From Acidimicrobiia bacterium (GTDB lineage: Bacteria; Actinomycetota; Acidimicrobiia; Acidimicrobiales; Poriferisodalaceae), in contig JAJECP010000035.1 of the NCBI GenBank assembly GCA_022821985.1, positions 248,001 through 312,000 on the forward strand: DNA of 64,000 bases. Reading direction: 5' to 3'. Made by a program: the position numbers and the translations under genes. The notes below the pieces were generated by a model. It searched no databases, was not told where the DNA came from, and saw nothing but the letters and a program-made list of their open reading frames with translations. Positions 7,626 through 15,844 of this stretch are shown piece after piece. How positions within the stretch are numbered: the stretch's first letter is position 1; every line of letters starts with the position of its first letter.

Positions 7626-9586
7626 GACTCGCGCGCCCCGACGGAATCCGCGGTTGAGCCAGTGCGGCGCGGGACGCGGTCGCGTGCGCCGATGCGAGTC
7701 GGCACAAGCGCAGCGGCAATGCCGAGCACGAGCACGGCACCGCCCAGCCACATCCACGCCACGAGCGGTTTGATGAGCACGCGAAGCGCTACGTCGCTGT
7801 CTCCCTCTTCGGGGATGGTGGCCAGCGACAGGTACACATCGTCGATCAGGCTCGTGGCCACAGACGGCGTCGAGATCGGCTGGCCGAATTCGGCGAATCG
7901 CGTCACGGCCGGCTCGAAGATGCCCCGGTCTTCGACGTCCACGCGCACGCGCACAACCCGGTTGCCGCTCTCGATCTCATCGGTGAGCCCCAAGTAGGTC
8001 ACCTGGTGGCCCGCGACCACGCCGGACTCCCCCGGCGACAGCGTGAACTCGCCTTCAGACCCGTACGCGCTCGACGCGATGAACCCGAAGGCGATCACGG
8101 CGACCCCGATATGGGCGATCATGCCGCCGCCGGTGCGTCCGAGCAGTCCGCGCCAGCCATTGCGCCGCACGCCCAGCCACAGCAGCCGCGCAGCGCTGCC
8201 GATGACGAAACCGCCCATGCCCAGCGCCAACACTTGCCACAGACCGTGCGCTCCGGCCCACACCGACAGCACCATGGTCAGCGCCCCTGCCGCTGAAGGC
8301 CACACGAGCCGCTTCGAGCGAAGCTCCGCCGGGGTGTCGCGCCAGTTCAGCGCCGGCGACAGCGCCATGAGGCCGAGCAACGCGATGCCGACCGGCGCAA
8401 GCATCCGGTCGAAGTACGGCCGCCCGACCGCCAGGCGCTCGGACGCGACCGCCTCGGCCAGGAGCGGGAACACCGTGCCGAGCATCACCACGAATGCTGC
8501 GACGGCGAAGAGCAGGTTGTTCCCGAGGAACGACCCTTCCCGGGACCAGATCGACCGCAGGCTGGCCGGGTTTCGCAGCGCCTCGCCGCGCCACGCCACC
8601 AGCACCACCCCGCTCACCACGATCACCGCAAAGAACGCCAGCAGGATCGGCCCCAGCGATGACTCGCTGAACTCGTGCACCGATTCGAGCACGCCCGAGC
8701 GCGTGAGGAATGTGCCGAAGATGGTCAACGCGAACGTCATGATGAGCAGCGAGAGATTCCACACCCGCAGCATCTGACGGCGCTGCTGGGTGATCAGCGA
8801 ATGCACGAAGGCAGTGGCGGTCAGCCACGGCAGCAACGAGGCGTTCTCGACGGGATCCCACGCCCAGTAGCCGCCCCAGCCCAACACCTCGTAGGACCAC
8901 CAGGCGCCCAGCATGATCCCTGCGCCCAGGCTGCCCCAGGCCACCAGCGTCCAACGGCGGGTATCGGCCAGCCAGCGGCTGTCGAACTGGCCGGTGATGA
9001 GCGCAGCCACCGCGAACCCGAACGGCACGGTGAACCCGACGTACCCCAGGTACAGCATCACGGGATGAATCGCCATCAGCGGGTGGTTGCGCAGCAGCGG
9101 ATTCAAGCCGCCGCCGTCCGCTGGCGGGTCGGCAAGCGTGCCGAACGGGTTTGCCGGACCGGCGAGCAGTGCGAAGAAGAAGATGCACACGCCCAGCATC
9201 ACCGCGAGCGCCCAGGCAACCGTCGGTTCTGATGTGCGGTCACGGAAGCGCCATGCCGCGGCCCCCACATAGCCGCACAGCACCAGCGCCCACAGCAGGA
9301 TCGACCCTTCGAGCGCTCCCCAGAGCGTGGCGATCTTGTAGATGAGCGGCGTGGCGATGGTGGAATTGCGTGCCACGTACGCGAGCGAGAAGTCGTCGGT
9401 GAGCAAGGCGATCTCCATCGCTCCCACGGCCAGCACGCAGCCGCCGGCCATGGCCGCGATCCACGCCAGCGCCTGGCGACACCGCTCGGGCTCCCGGAGC
9501 GCTCGGGCTGCAACCAGCGCCCCGGCACCGCCGAGCGCGCTGACGAGGCCGACGGCCACGCCGAGCGTGCCCAGCACGGCGATCAC
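7622..9586 (-). CDS. ccmF: Heme lyase CcmF
   Basis: 654 residues with many transmembrane helices. The tryptophan-rich WWD heme-handling motif GWGGYWAWDPVENASLLPW lies at 236-254, with the conserved His-containing stretch RNHPLMAIHPVM (166-177) before it. CcmF takes heme from holo-CcmE and attaches it to apocytochrome c. GTG start at 9586 overlaps the ccmE stop. Confidence 0.96.
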   Translation of the reverse strand: MIAVLGTLGVAVGLVSALGGAGALVAARALREPERCRQALAWIAAMAGGCVLAVGAMEIALLTDDFSLAYVARNSTIATPLIYKIATLWGALEGSILLWALVLCGYVGAAAWRFRDRTSEPTVAWALAVMLGVCIFFFALLAGPANPFGTLADPPADGGGLNPLLRNHPLMAIHPVMLYLGYVGFTVPFGFAVAALITGQFDSRWLADTRRWTLVAWGSLGAGIMLGAWWSYEVLGWGGYWAWDPVENASLLPWLTATAFVHSLITQQRRQMLRVWNLSLLIMTFALTIFGTFLTRSGVLESVHEFSESSLGPILLAFFAVIVVSGVVLVAWRGEALRNPASLRSIWSREGSFLGNNLLFAVAAFVVMLGTVFPLLAEAVASERLAVGRPYFDRMLAPVGIALLGLMALSPALNWRDTPAELRSKRLVWPSAAGALTMVLSVWAGAHGLWQVLALGMGGFVIGSAARLLWLGVRRNGWRGLLGRTGGGMIAHIGVAVIAFGFIASSAYGSEGEFTLSPGESGVVAGHQVTYLGLTDEIESGNRVVRVRVDVEDRGIFEPAVTRFAEFGQPISTPSVATSLIDDVYLSLATIPEEGDSDVALRVLIKPLVAWMWLGGAVLVLGIAAALVPTRIGARDRVPRRTGSTADSVGARES

Positions 9587-10146
9587 AGCCGGGGCACCTC
9601 GAATGGGCAGTCGTCGAGGAAGCCCTCGGGCGGCTCGTCGGGGTCACCGATGCGATCCGCGTTGGCTGCCGCGTACTCGTTGGTGTGCTTCACCAGCATG
9701 TTGTCGCTCAAGAAGAAGTGCGTATCGCGGCCGGCGACCGTCACGACGTCTCCTGGCACCCAGCGCCCTTCCAGCACCACCGGTATCCACGGCGACTCGA
9801 ACAGATCCGGAGGATCGACCGAGTGGCGCACCGCAACCGATGCGCAGTTGTGAATCACTTCGAACGTGGTCACGCCGCCGTCGACGGCCACCGACGCGGG
9901 GACTACCCGTCCCTGCAGGCGAAAACGACGGTCGCCCAGCTCGACCCGCTCTGCGATCGCCTCGTCGGCATTGCGGAAGAACAGCGTGGCGTTGCGCAGG
10001 CCGGCGATCGTGGCCGCCCCGCCAGCGATGAGCAGCAACAGCACGAATGCGCCGATCACCGCCTTGCGCCGGCGTCCCATCTGCCGGCGCACCGCCGCGC
10101 GATCACCCGGCGCCTCCAGCGGGTGCCGGGGGCTGAGGTCAGTCAT
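9583..10146 (-). CDS. ccmE: Heme chaperone CcmE
   Basis: 187 residues from ATG 10146. One N-terminal signal-anchor (about 28-49) precedes the OB-fold periplasmic domain. The covalent heme-binding motif HxxxY is present as His154-Thr-Asn-Glu-Tyr158. The start codon overlaps the end of ccmD by 8 bases. Confidence 0.94.
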   Translation of the reverse strand: MTDLSPRHPLEAPGDRAAVRRQMGRRRKAVIGAFVLLLLIAGGAATIAGLRNATLFFRNADEAIAERVELGDRRFRLQGRVVPASVAVDGGVTTFEVIHNCASVAVRHSVDPPDLFESPWIPVVLEGRWVPGDVVTVAGRDTHFFLSDNMLVKHTNEYAAANADRIGDPDEPPEGFLDDCPFEVPRL

Positions 10147-10306
10147 GGGGACGCGACTCGTCGGCGGTGTCGGGCACGGGGCCTCGCGCGCCGATTCCCA
10201 AGTCCCGACCGAGCGTGCGTCCACGGCGAATGACCCAGCCGACATAGGCGGCGGTCGCCGCGGCTGCCAGCACGTAGCCCGAGAACACGCTTGCCGCGTG
10301 GGTCAT
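10139..10306 (-). CDS. ccmD: Heme exporter protein CcmD
   Basis: A 55-residue gene between ccmC and ccmE. It starts at ATG 10306 (ATGA overlap with the ccmC stop) and ends with TGA at 10139-10141. It begins MTHAASVFSGYVLAAAATAA, has one transmembrane helix, then a basic patch (IRRGRTLGRD) and a short acidic tail. This is the size, topology and position of CcmD, which helps release holo-CcmE from the CcmABC complex. Sequence conservation of CcmD is always weak, so the call rests mainly on position and topology. Confidence 0.85.
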   Translation of the reverse strand: MTHAASVFSGYVLAAAATAAYVGWVIRRGRTLGRDLGIGARGPVPDTADESRPHD

Positions 10307-11130
10307 CGGCCCGCCGCCTGCTCATCACGGCGCTGGGCGAGGAGTTCTTCCAGCGACGCCTCCTCGGCGAGTTCCTCGAGGCGCAACACCCGGTAGCGGT
10401 GAATGCCGATCCACAGCGCCACCACCGTGAAAGTGGCCCAGGAGTACAGCAGCGTCCAGTACATCTCGCCGGTGATGTTGCGGTCGCCGCCTGGTTCGAG
10501 GTTCAGGCTGGCCTCTTGATGCAGCGTGCGCCACCAGTCCACCGAGTAGTGGACGATGGGCAGGTTGACGACCGCAATGAGCGCCATTACTGCCGACCTG
10601 CGGGCCCGGGCACGTGACTCGGCCGGGAGCCGGCGCAGCGCCAAGTACCCCAGGTAGGTCACGAACAGCAGCACGGTCGTGGTGAGCCTGGCGTCCCACT
10701 GCCAGTAGGTGCCCCAAGTCACCTTGCCCCAGAGCGAACCGGTCACCAGCGTGAGAGCCGTGAACAGCACGCCGAGCTCGGCCGCCGCGCCAGCCACGCG
10801 GTCCCACCGCCGGGCCTGCCGATCGGCGATGACACCGTAGGTGCCGCCGACGCCGCTGCGGGTTCGCCACAGCACCCTGGCGCTGGCGAAAGCGGTCAGC
10901 ACGAAGCCCCCATAGGCGACCCAGATGGAGGGCACGTGGACGTACATGAGTCGCACCGAGTCACCTTGGACCGCATCGGGGGGCGAGATCCACAGCGCCA
11001 GCAGCGCCATCACGCCGACAGCGGCGATCGCAACCACGCCGAGCACCCGTGTGGCGACGCTGCCAGTCATCGACAGCGAGCCGGCTCGCTGCGCCTGCTG
11101 GCGAAGGTCGGGCTCAGGCGTCTCGATCAT
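10303..11130 (-). CDS. ccmC: Heme exporter/handling protein CcmC
   Basis: 275 residues from ATG 11130, 8 bases after the ccmB stop. Six transmembrane helices flank the WWD motif LWGKVTWGTYWQWDARLT (133-150). Conserved His65 in YVHVPSIW and the later His in LPIVHYSVDWW are likely heme ligands. CcmC loads heme onto CcmE. The longer open frame runs backward into ccmB and was rejected. Confidence 0.95.
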   Translation of the reverse strand: MIETPEPDLRQQAQRAGSLSMTGSVATRVLGVVAIAAVGVMALLALWISPPDAVQGDSVRLMYVHVPSIWVAYGGFVLTAFASARVLWRTRSGVGGTYGVIADRQARRWDRVAGAAAELGVLFTALTLVTGSLWGKVTWGTYWQWDARLTTTVLLFVTYLGYLALRRLPAESRARARRSAVMALIAVVNLPIVHYSVDWWRTLHQEASLNLEPGGDRNITGEMYWTLLYSWATFTVVALWIGIHRYRVLRLEELAEEASLEELLAQRRDEQAAGR

Positions 11131-11138
11131 CGGGTGAC

Positions 11139-11825
11139 TCAGGCGTCTTCCAGCAGCGGACCGGCTGCCGCCCAGCCCACTGCGATGTAGGTGACGAGCA
11201 CCACTGCGAGCAGTGCTGTCCAGCTCCAGCCTTGGTCGGCGCTGGTCCCGAGCGCCACGTCGAACGCACGGGTTCCGGCCAAGAGCACCGGTGCTGCCAC
11301 CGGGATCAGCAGCAGCGGGAGCAGGGTATCCGCCGACCGCAGACCTACCGTCATCGCCCCGTACAGCGTCCCGCAGATGGCGAACGCAGCCATGCCGCAC
11401 AGACCCGCGACCACGATCAGGAGCCAGTCGTGGACGGTCACCGAGTAGAGCACCAGCAGGCCCGCGGCAGCGAAAACGCCGACGAGCACAAGCTGCAGGG
11501 CCAGCGCCGCCGCCTTGCCCCAGAGGATGGCCGCAGGCACGAGCCCTGCGAGACGCAGCGCATCGAGGTTCCCGCCTTCGGCTTCGATGTCGAAGCTTCG
11601 CTTCGCCCCGAGCACTGCCCCGAAGAGCACGGCCACCCAGAACAGACCACCCGCTCCCGCACCCAGCAACGACGGGTTCGCGTCGAGAGCGAACGCGAAG
11701 ACGACCAGCACCAGCAGCACGGTCGGGACGATCTGGATCAGGGTGACGCGAGCCCGCCGCTCGATGATCAGGTCCTTGCGGCAGATGAGCCAGATCTCAC
11801 GCCACATCGGTCGGGCCTTTGGCAT
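11139..11825 (-). CDS. ccmB: Heme exporter permease CcmB
   Basis: 228 residues, six predicted transmembrane helices. The N-terminal amphipathic segment WREIWLICRKDLIIERR is typical of CcmB. It pairs with the CcmA ATPase to drive release of holo-CcmE. The start at 11825 overlaps ccmA by 29 bases; Met7 at 11807 is an alternative with an 11-base overlap. Confidence 0.93.
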   Translation of the reverse strand: MPKARPMWREIWLICRKDLIIERRARVTLIQIVPTVLLVLVVFAFALDANPSLLGAGAGGLFWVAVLFGAVLGAKRSFDIEAEGGNLDALRLAGLVPAAILWGKAAALALQLVLVGVFAAAGLLVLYSVTVHDWLLIVVAGLCGMAAFAICGTLYGAMTVGLRSADTLLPLLLIPVAAPVLLAGTRAFDVALGTSADQGWSWTALLAVVLVTYIAVGWAAAGPLLEDA

Positions 11826-12477
11826 GTCGCTCGGGTGCAGCCGGCTCGACGCGGCCGCCGGCCAGCATCACCTGGCGAGCGGCCGCAACGCGGGAGCGAC
11901 CCGTCTCGTGCGTCGCGAACATCACGGTGGCGCCTGCGGTGACGGCCTCGGCCAGCAGCTCGTCGAGCGCATCCCGGCTCGAGGTGTCAAGCCCAGCGTG
12001 CGGCTCATCCAGCAGCCACAGCCGCGGGCGCGCAATGGTCAGGCACGCCAGAGCCACGCGCCGTTGCTGGCCTTCCGACAGCCGTCGAATGGCGACCTCA
12101 CCAAGACGGCCGCCGAGCGCAAAACGCTCGATCGCGGCGGACACTTCAGGCGTCCCGGCACGGTGGATGTCGGCGCAGTGGCGCAACTGGTCGTCGACCC
12201 GCAGATCGCCGTACAGGGGCGACCGATGCCCCAGCAGTCCCACGTGCGGCCGGACCGAGCGACGCTGCGCTCTCAGGTCAAAGCCGAGCACCTCGGCGCG
12301 CTCGCCCCGCACGGGCACGAGTCCCGCGCAGGCCCGCAGCAACGTGCTCTTGCCTGCTCCGTTGGGTCCTCTCAGACACACCATCTCGCCGGCTTGCACG
12401 CTCAGATCCACGCCCGCCAATGCGGGAAAGCGGTCCAGCAGGGCGACGACGCCCTCGAAGGCAACGGCAGCGCCCAC
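11797..12477 (-). CDS. ccmA: Heme exporter ATP-binding protein CcmA
   Basis: 226 residues. Walker A GPNGAGKST (about 37-45), signature LSEGQQRR in place of LSGGQ, Walker B LWLLDEPHAGLD and the switch His in THE are all visible. First gene of the ccm operon. The 30 bases between it and the biotin carrier gene upstream leave little room for a separate promoter, so both may share a transcript. Confidence 0.94.
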   Translation of the reverse strand: MGAAVAFEGVVALLDRFPALAGVDLSVQAGEMVCLRGPNGAGKSTLLRACAGLVPVRGERAEVLGFDLRAQRRSVRPHVGLLGHRSPLYGDLRVDDQLRHCADIHRAGTPEVSAAIERFALGGRLGEVAIRRLSEGQQRRVALACLTIARPRLWLLDEPHAGLDTSSRDALDELLAEAVTAGATVMFATHETGRSRVAAARQVMLAGGRVEPAAPERHAKGPTDVA

Positions 12478-12507
12478 GGAAGGTCAAGGCTACGGCCGCG
12501 CGTCTGT

Positions 12508-12726
12508 TCAGGACGTGGCGACCACCGCAAGCACATCGCCTTCGGCAACGGAGTCGCCTTCGGCCACATGCATCTCCGCGAGCGTGCCGCCTTCGGGAGC
12601 AGTCACCGGGATCTCCATCTTCATGGACTCGAGGATGAGCAATTCGTCGCCGGCGGCTACGGCGGAGCCCACCTCGGCGACCACCTTCCACACGGTCGCA
12701 GTCAACTCAGCTCGAACGTCCAGCAC
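12508..12726 (-). CDS. Stand-alone biotinyl (biotin carboxyl carrier) domain protein
   Basis: 72 residues from GTG 12726, preceded by GGAGGA eight bases upstream. The whole protein is one biotinyl/lipoyl hammerhead domain with the biotinylation motif ESMKMEIP; Lys36 is the modified residue. The MKM context favours biotin over lipoate. Such mini-carriers act as mobile carboxyl carriers for acyl-CoA carboxylases, but no carboxylase subunit lies in this window. A much longer open frame in the same phase has no support. Confidence 0.88.
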   Translation of the reverse strand: MLDVRAELTATVWKVVAEVGSAVAAGDELLILESMKMEIPVTAPEGGTLAEMHVAEGDSVAEGDVLAVVATS

Positions 12727-12834
12727 GTCGTCTCTCCTCCACAGGCCCGGGGCGAAGGGCCGGCGCAAAGCTACAGGGCCGCCTGCCGCCGCATCCCCGA
12801 ACGCTCGCGCGCTACTCGGTATCTTCAGAACGCG

Positions 12835-13752
12835 GTGTCCTTCATCGCGCTCCTGACCCTCATCGGACTCGGCGTCGGCTTTGCTGTCGCTCTGATCACC
12901 GGCGGCACGCCGTCCGGAATTCTCAGCAGGATCCGAGGGGTGCGAATCAACCACTGGCCCGTGCTGGTGCTCGGAGCAGTCCTGTCGCTCGCCGTCGGGC
13001 TGGACACCAACATGCTCGCCGGCCGGTTCGCCCTCGGCATCTCGCTGGCGCTGCTGCTCGCGGGGTGCCTGCTCAACCGGCACATCGCCGGCGCAACCAT
13101 CGCCGCTATCGGCATGGCTGCGAACCTCGGCGTGCTCCTGGTGAACGGTTACGTCCCGGTGAGCGAAGGTGCCGTCGTAGCCGCTGGCATCATCGATTTC
13201 GACGGGATCGACCGGGTGCTGCTCGGCGCGGCACGCCGGTGGTCGGACGGCGCGACAATCGCCGCCTGGCTGGGCGCTGCGATCCCGCTCGCCCCGCTGA
13301 AAGACGTCATCACGCTCGGCGACCTGGTGACCGCCGCCGGCTTGGCGAATGTCGGATTTCGGCTGATGTGGCCGGGTGCCCGGGATCGAGTGGCCGCAGC
13401 GGCGGTGCCGAGCGACTTCGACCTCTTTGACGACTTCGACGACACTTCGGTGGTGCTGAAGCCAGCAGCACAGCGCACCACTCTGGAGCATCCCCCGTTT
13501 GTCGGCTCAGCACCGCCAGCAGCTCCCGCAACGACCGCTCCTGCGGCTGCTCCGGCCGAACCCGGCGCGGTGCCCATACCCAGCGAGCCGGCCTGGGCCT
13601 CGAGGGTCGAACCGGCACCGTGGCCGGCCCCCGCTCCCTGGCCCCATGATCCACAGGTCACCGAACCAAGCACCCATCAGACCGGCACACCCGACCGGGT
13701 CTCGGGCGATGAGCCGACAGGGAGCCACGATCCCCAGCTCTTCGGAGCCTGA
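12835..13752 (+). CDS. DUF5317-type membrane protein with proline-rich tail
   Basis: 305 residues from GTG 12835. Residues 1 to about 190 hold roughly five hydrophobic helices with a GIRVNHWP-like turn and the conserved LLVNGYVPVSEGA segment, as I recall for DUF5317 proteins of actinobacteria. The last 110 residues are Pro/Ala-rich and probably disordered. Function unknown. The frame extends far upstream, but that extension overlaps ccmA antisense and has shadow composition. Confidence 0.75.
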   Translation: MSFIALLTLIGLGVGFAVALITGGTPSGILSRIRGVRINHWPVLVLGAVLSLAVGLDTNMLAGRFALGISLALLLAGCLLNRHIAGATIAAIGMAANLGVLLVNGYVPVSEGAVVAAGIIDFDGIDRVLLGAARRWSDGATIAAWLGAAIPLAPLKDVITLGDLVTAAGLANVGFRLMWPGARDRVAAAAVPSDFDLFDDFDDTSVVLKPAAQRTTLEHPPFVGSAPPAAPATTAPAAAPAEPGAVPIPSEPAWASRVEPAPWPAPAPWPHDPQVTEPSTHQTGTPDRVSGDEPTGSHDPQLFGA

Positions 13753-13781
13753 ACGCCACAGCGTGCCGAGATAATGGGACC

Positions 13782-14045
13782 GTGGACGATGTTCTCGCTC
13801 GGCGAGCCCGGCTGAAGCGGATCACCAGCCTGGGGCAGCGGACCGGGTACGGCCTGTACGCCGCGTCGCTGATCTGCGGGGCCATCGGCATCCGCTGGGG
13901 ATACACGCCACTGCTCAGCACGCTGATCGCCGTTGCGCTCGTGGTCGGCTCGATGCTGCTCGCGCCCACGATCATCATGAGCCACGGCATCAAAGCCGCC
14001 GAGCGCGAGGAGCGCCAAGCCGCGGCAGCCGGATCGACCGAGTAG
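13782..14045 (+). CDS. Small two-helix membrane protein
   Basis: 87 residues from GTG 13782. A basic N-terminus, two transmembrane helices (about 24-40 and 44-64), then a charged tail ending AAAAGSTE. It lies 29 bases after the DUF5317 gene and 10 bases before a CoA-transferase, so it is probably part of the same transcript. No family recognised. Confidence 0.65.
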   Translation: MDDVLARRARLKRITSLGQRTGYGLYAASLICGAIGIRWGYTPLLSTLIAVALVVGSMLLAPTIIMSHGIKAAEREERQAAAAGSTE

Positions 14046-14055
14046 CGAGGCTGTC

Positions 14056-15294
14056 ATGCCAGACACTGCAGGCATCGCCGCCGCGGCCGGCAACGAAACG
14101 GCCGGAGCCCTCGATGGCATACGCGTGGTCGATCTCACCACCGTGCTCATGGGGCCCATGGCGTGCCGCATGCTGGGAGATCACGGCGCCGATGTGATCA
14201 GGGTGGAATCGCTCGACGGAGACTCCACCCGCAACGGTCTGCCTGCCCGGTCCGCCGGCATGTCCGGCTTCAGCCTCAACATCCAGCGCAACAAGCGCTC
14301 GCTGGCGCTGGACCTCAAGTCCGATGCCGGTCGTGCAGCCATGCAGCGGCTGCTCGCGAGCGCCGACGTGCTGATCACCAACATGCGGGCCGCCGCACTC
14401 GAGCGTCTCGGCCTCGACGCCGAGTCCCTGCGAACTCAGCATCCGCAGCTCATCTGCTGCCGTGCGAACGGCTACGGCAGCGGCGGCCCGTACCGCCACA
14501 AGGCGGCCTACGACGACGCCATCCAAGCTGCGTCTGGCCTGTCGAACCTGATCGGCCGCATCGCAGGCGAACCTGGCTTCGTTCCCTCGGTGATTGCAGA
14601 CAAGGTGACCGGGCTGCACGTGGTCGAGGCCGTGCTCGCGGCCCTGTTCCATCGAGAACGGACCGGCGCAGCCCAGGCCATCGAAGTTCCCATGTTCGAA
14701 ACGATGGTGGCCTTCAACTTGGTGGAGCATTACCGCGGCGCCGTGTTCGAGCCACCCGAGGGGCCGTTCGGTTATGACCGGCTGCTCACGCCGCACCGGC
14801 GGCCCTATCCCACGGCCGACGGCTGGGTGTGCCTGCTGCCCTACAACGACGCGCAGTACCGAGCCTTCTTCGCGTTCGTGGAACAACCCGAGCTGGCCGA
14901 CGATCCGCGCTTTGCCGACCACAACTCGCGGATCGCGCACATTGACGAGCTGTACGCACTGTTCGGGGAGCTCTCGGTGCGCCGCACCACCGACGAGTGG
15001 ATCGCCTACTGCGACACCCACTCGATCCCGGCCGCGAGAGTCATGGACTTGGCAGACCTCGACGCAGATCCTCAGCTCGCCGCCGTGGGCCTCGTGAGCA
15101 TCTCGGAGCACCCCACCGAAGGGGCGTACCGCTATGTAGCCGATCCAGTGGTCTACTCAGCGACGCCCACGCGGCTGCGGCGCCACGCCCCGCTGCTGGG
15201 CCAGCACGCGGTCGAGATCCTCAGCGAGCTGGGCTACAGCGACGACGAGATTGACGCGCTGCACGACCAGGGTGTCATCGTGCTGCCGGATTGA
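14056..15294 (+). CDS. CaiB/BaiF-type (family III) CoA-transferase
   Basis: 412 residues. The family moves CoA between carboxylic acids through an aspartyl-CoA anhydride. Visible marks are the N-terminal GIRVVDLTTVLMGPMACRML, the GADVIRVE strand, the glycine-rich GYGSGGPYRHKAAYDDAIQA carrying the probable catalytic Asp, and the C-terminal GQHAVEILSELGYSDDEI end. The substrate cannot be told from sequence. Its stop directly abuts the stop of the convergent small membrane gene. Confidence 0.9.
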   Translation: MPDTAGIAAAAGNETAGALDGIRVVDLTTVLMGPMACRMLGDHGADVIRVESLDGDSTRNGLPARSAGMSGFSLNIQRNKRSLALDLKSDAGRAAMQRLLASADVLITNMRAAALERLGLDAESLRTQHPQLICCRANGYGSGGPYRHKAAYDDAIQAASGLSNLIGRIAGEPGFVPSVIADKVTGLHVVEAVLAALFHRERTGAAQAIEVPMFETMVAFNLVEHYRGAVFEPPEGPFGYDRLLTPHRRPYPTADGWVCLLPYNDAQYRAFFAFVEQPELADDPRFADHNSRIAHIDELYALFGELSVRRTTDEWIAYCDTHSIPAARVMDLADLDADPQLAAVGLVSISEHPTEGAYRYVADPVVYSATPTRLRRHAPLLGQHAVEILSELGYSDDEIDALHDQGVIVLPD

Positions 15295-15642
15295 TCAGTC
15301 GCCCCGACCGCCGATGCCCTTCTTCAAGGCGCTGATTGCCGCATCTCGAACCGGGATGAATGCAACGAGAACGATGGCCGTCGCTACGTCCATGCCAAAG
15401 CGGCCCAGCGACAGCAGTTCCATGTTCGTTCCGAATCCCAGATTGAGCACATCGTTCGCGCCGTTGATCTGAGAAATCAGCACGAACAGGTACGCCCAGA
15501 TCAGGTACAGATTGCTGCCGATCATCGGAATGGACTTCAGCGTGTCATTCACTTTGATCGTGTCAAGGACGCTGTCTACGACCACCATCGCACCCTGGAA
15601 CACCATTCCCAGGATGATCAGCGTCAGAATTGTCGCCATCAT
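15295..15642 (-). CDS. Small membrane protein, unknown function
   Basis: 115 residues from ATG 15642 with AGGGGG nine bases upstream. Three hydrophobic segments: MATILTLIILGMVFQGAMVV, LYLIWAYLFVLISQI and VATAIVLVAFIPV. A longer frame starting at 15732 adds a Cys/Arg-rich stretch without a ribosome site. No family recognised. Confidence 0.55.
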   Translation of the reverse strand: MMATILTLIILGMVFQGAMVVVDSVLDTIKVNDTLKSIPMIGSNLYLIWAYLFVLISQINGANDVLNLGFGTNMELLSLGRFGMDVATAIVLVAFIPVRDAAISALKKGIGGRGD

Positions 15643-15844
15643 GCCAATCGACCCCCTTTTGGTCGGCAATACGGCTGAAGTTGCCGACTGCCCCCGCAGG
15701 CGGCAACCAACGCACACACTAGTCAGTCTCATTGCTTTTTTGTGACAATTTCATGACAGCTTTTGACGCATCTGCGAAACATCGCGCAACTGGCTGGTGC
15801 CCTAGAGCGGCCTGCGGTGGGGCGCGCCGGTAGCTTTGCGGCGC

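Noticed and set aside
11515-12834. Extension of the DUF5317-type gene far upstream
   Set aside because: The extra 440 codons lie antisense to ccmA and ccmB and have shadow composition; GTG 12835 gives the family length.
12727-13491. Extension of the mini biotin carrier to 327 residues
   Set aside because: The extra part is antisense to the DUF5317-type gene, and GTG 12726 has a strong ribosome site.
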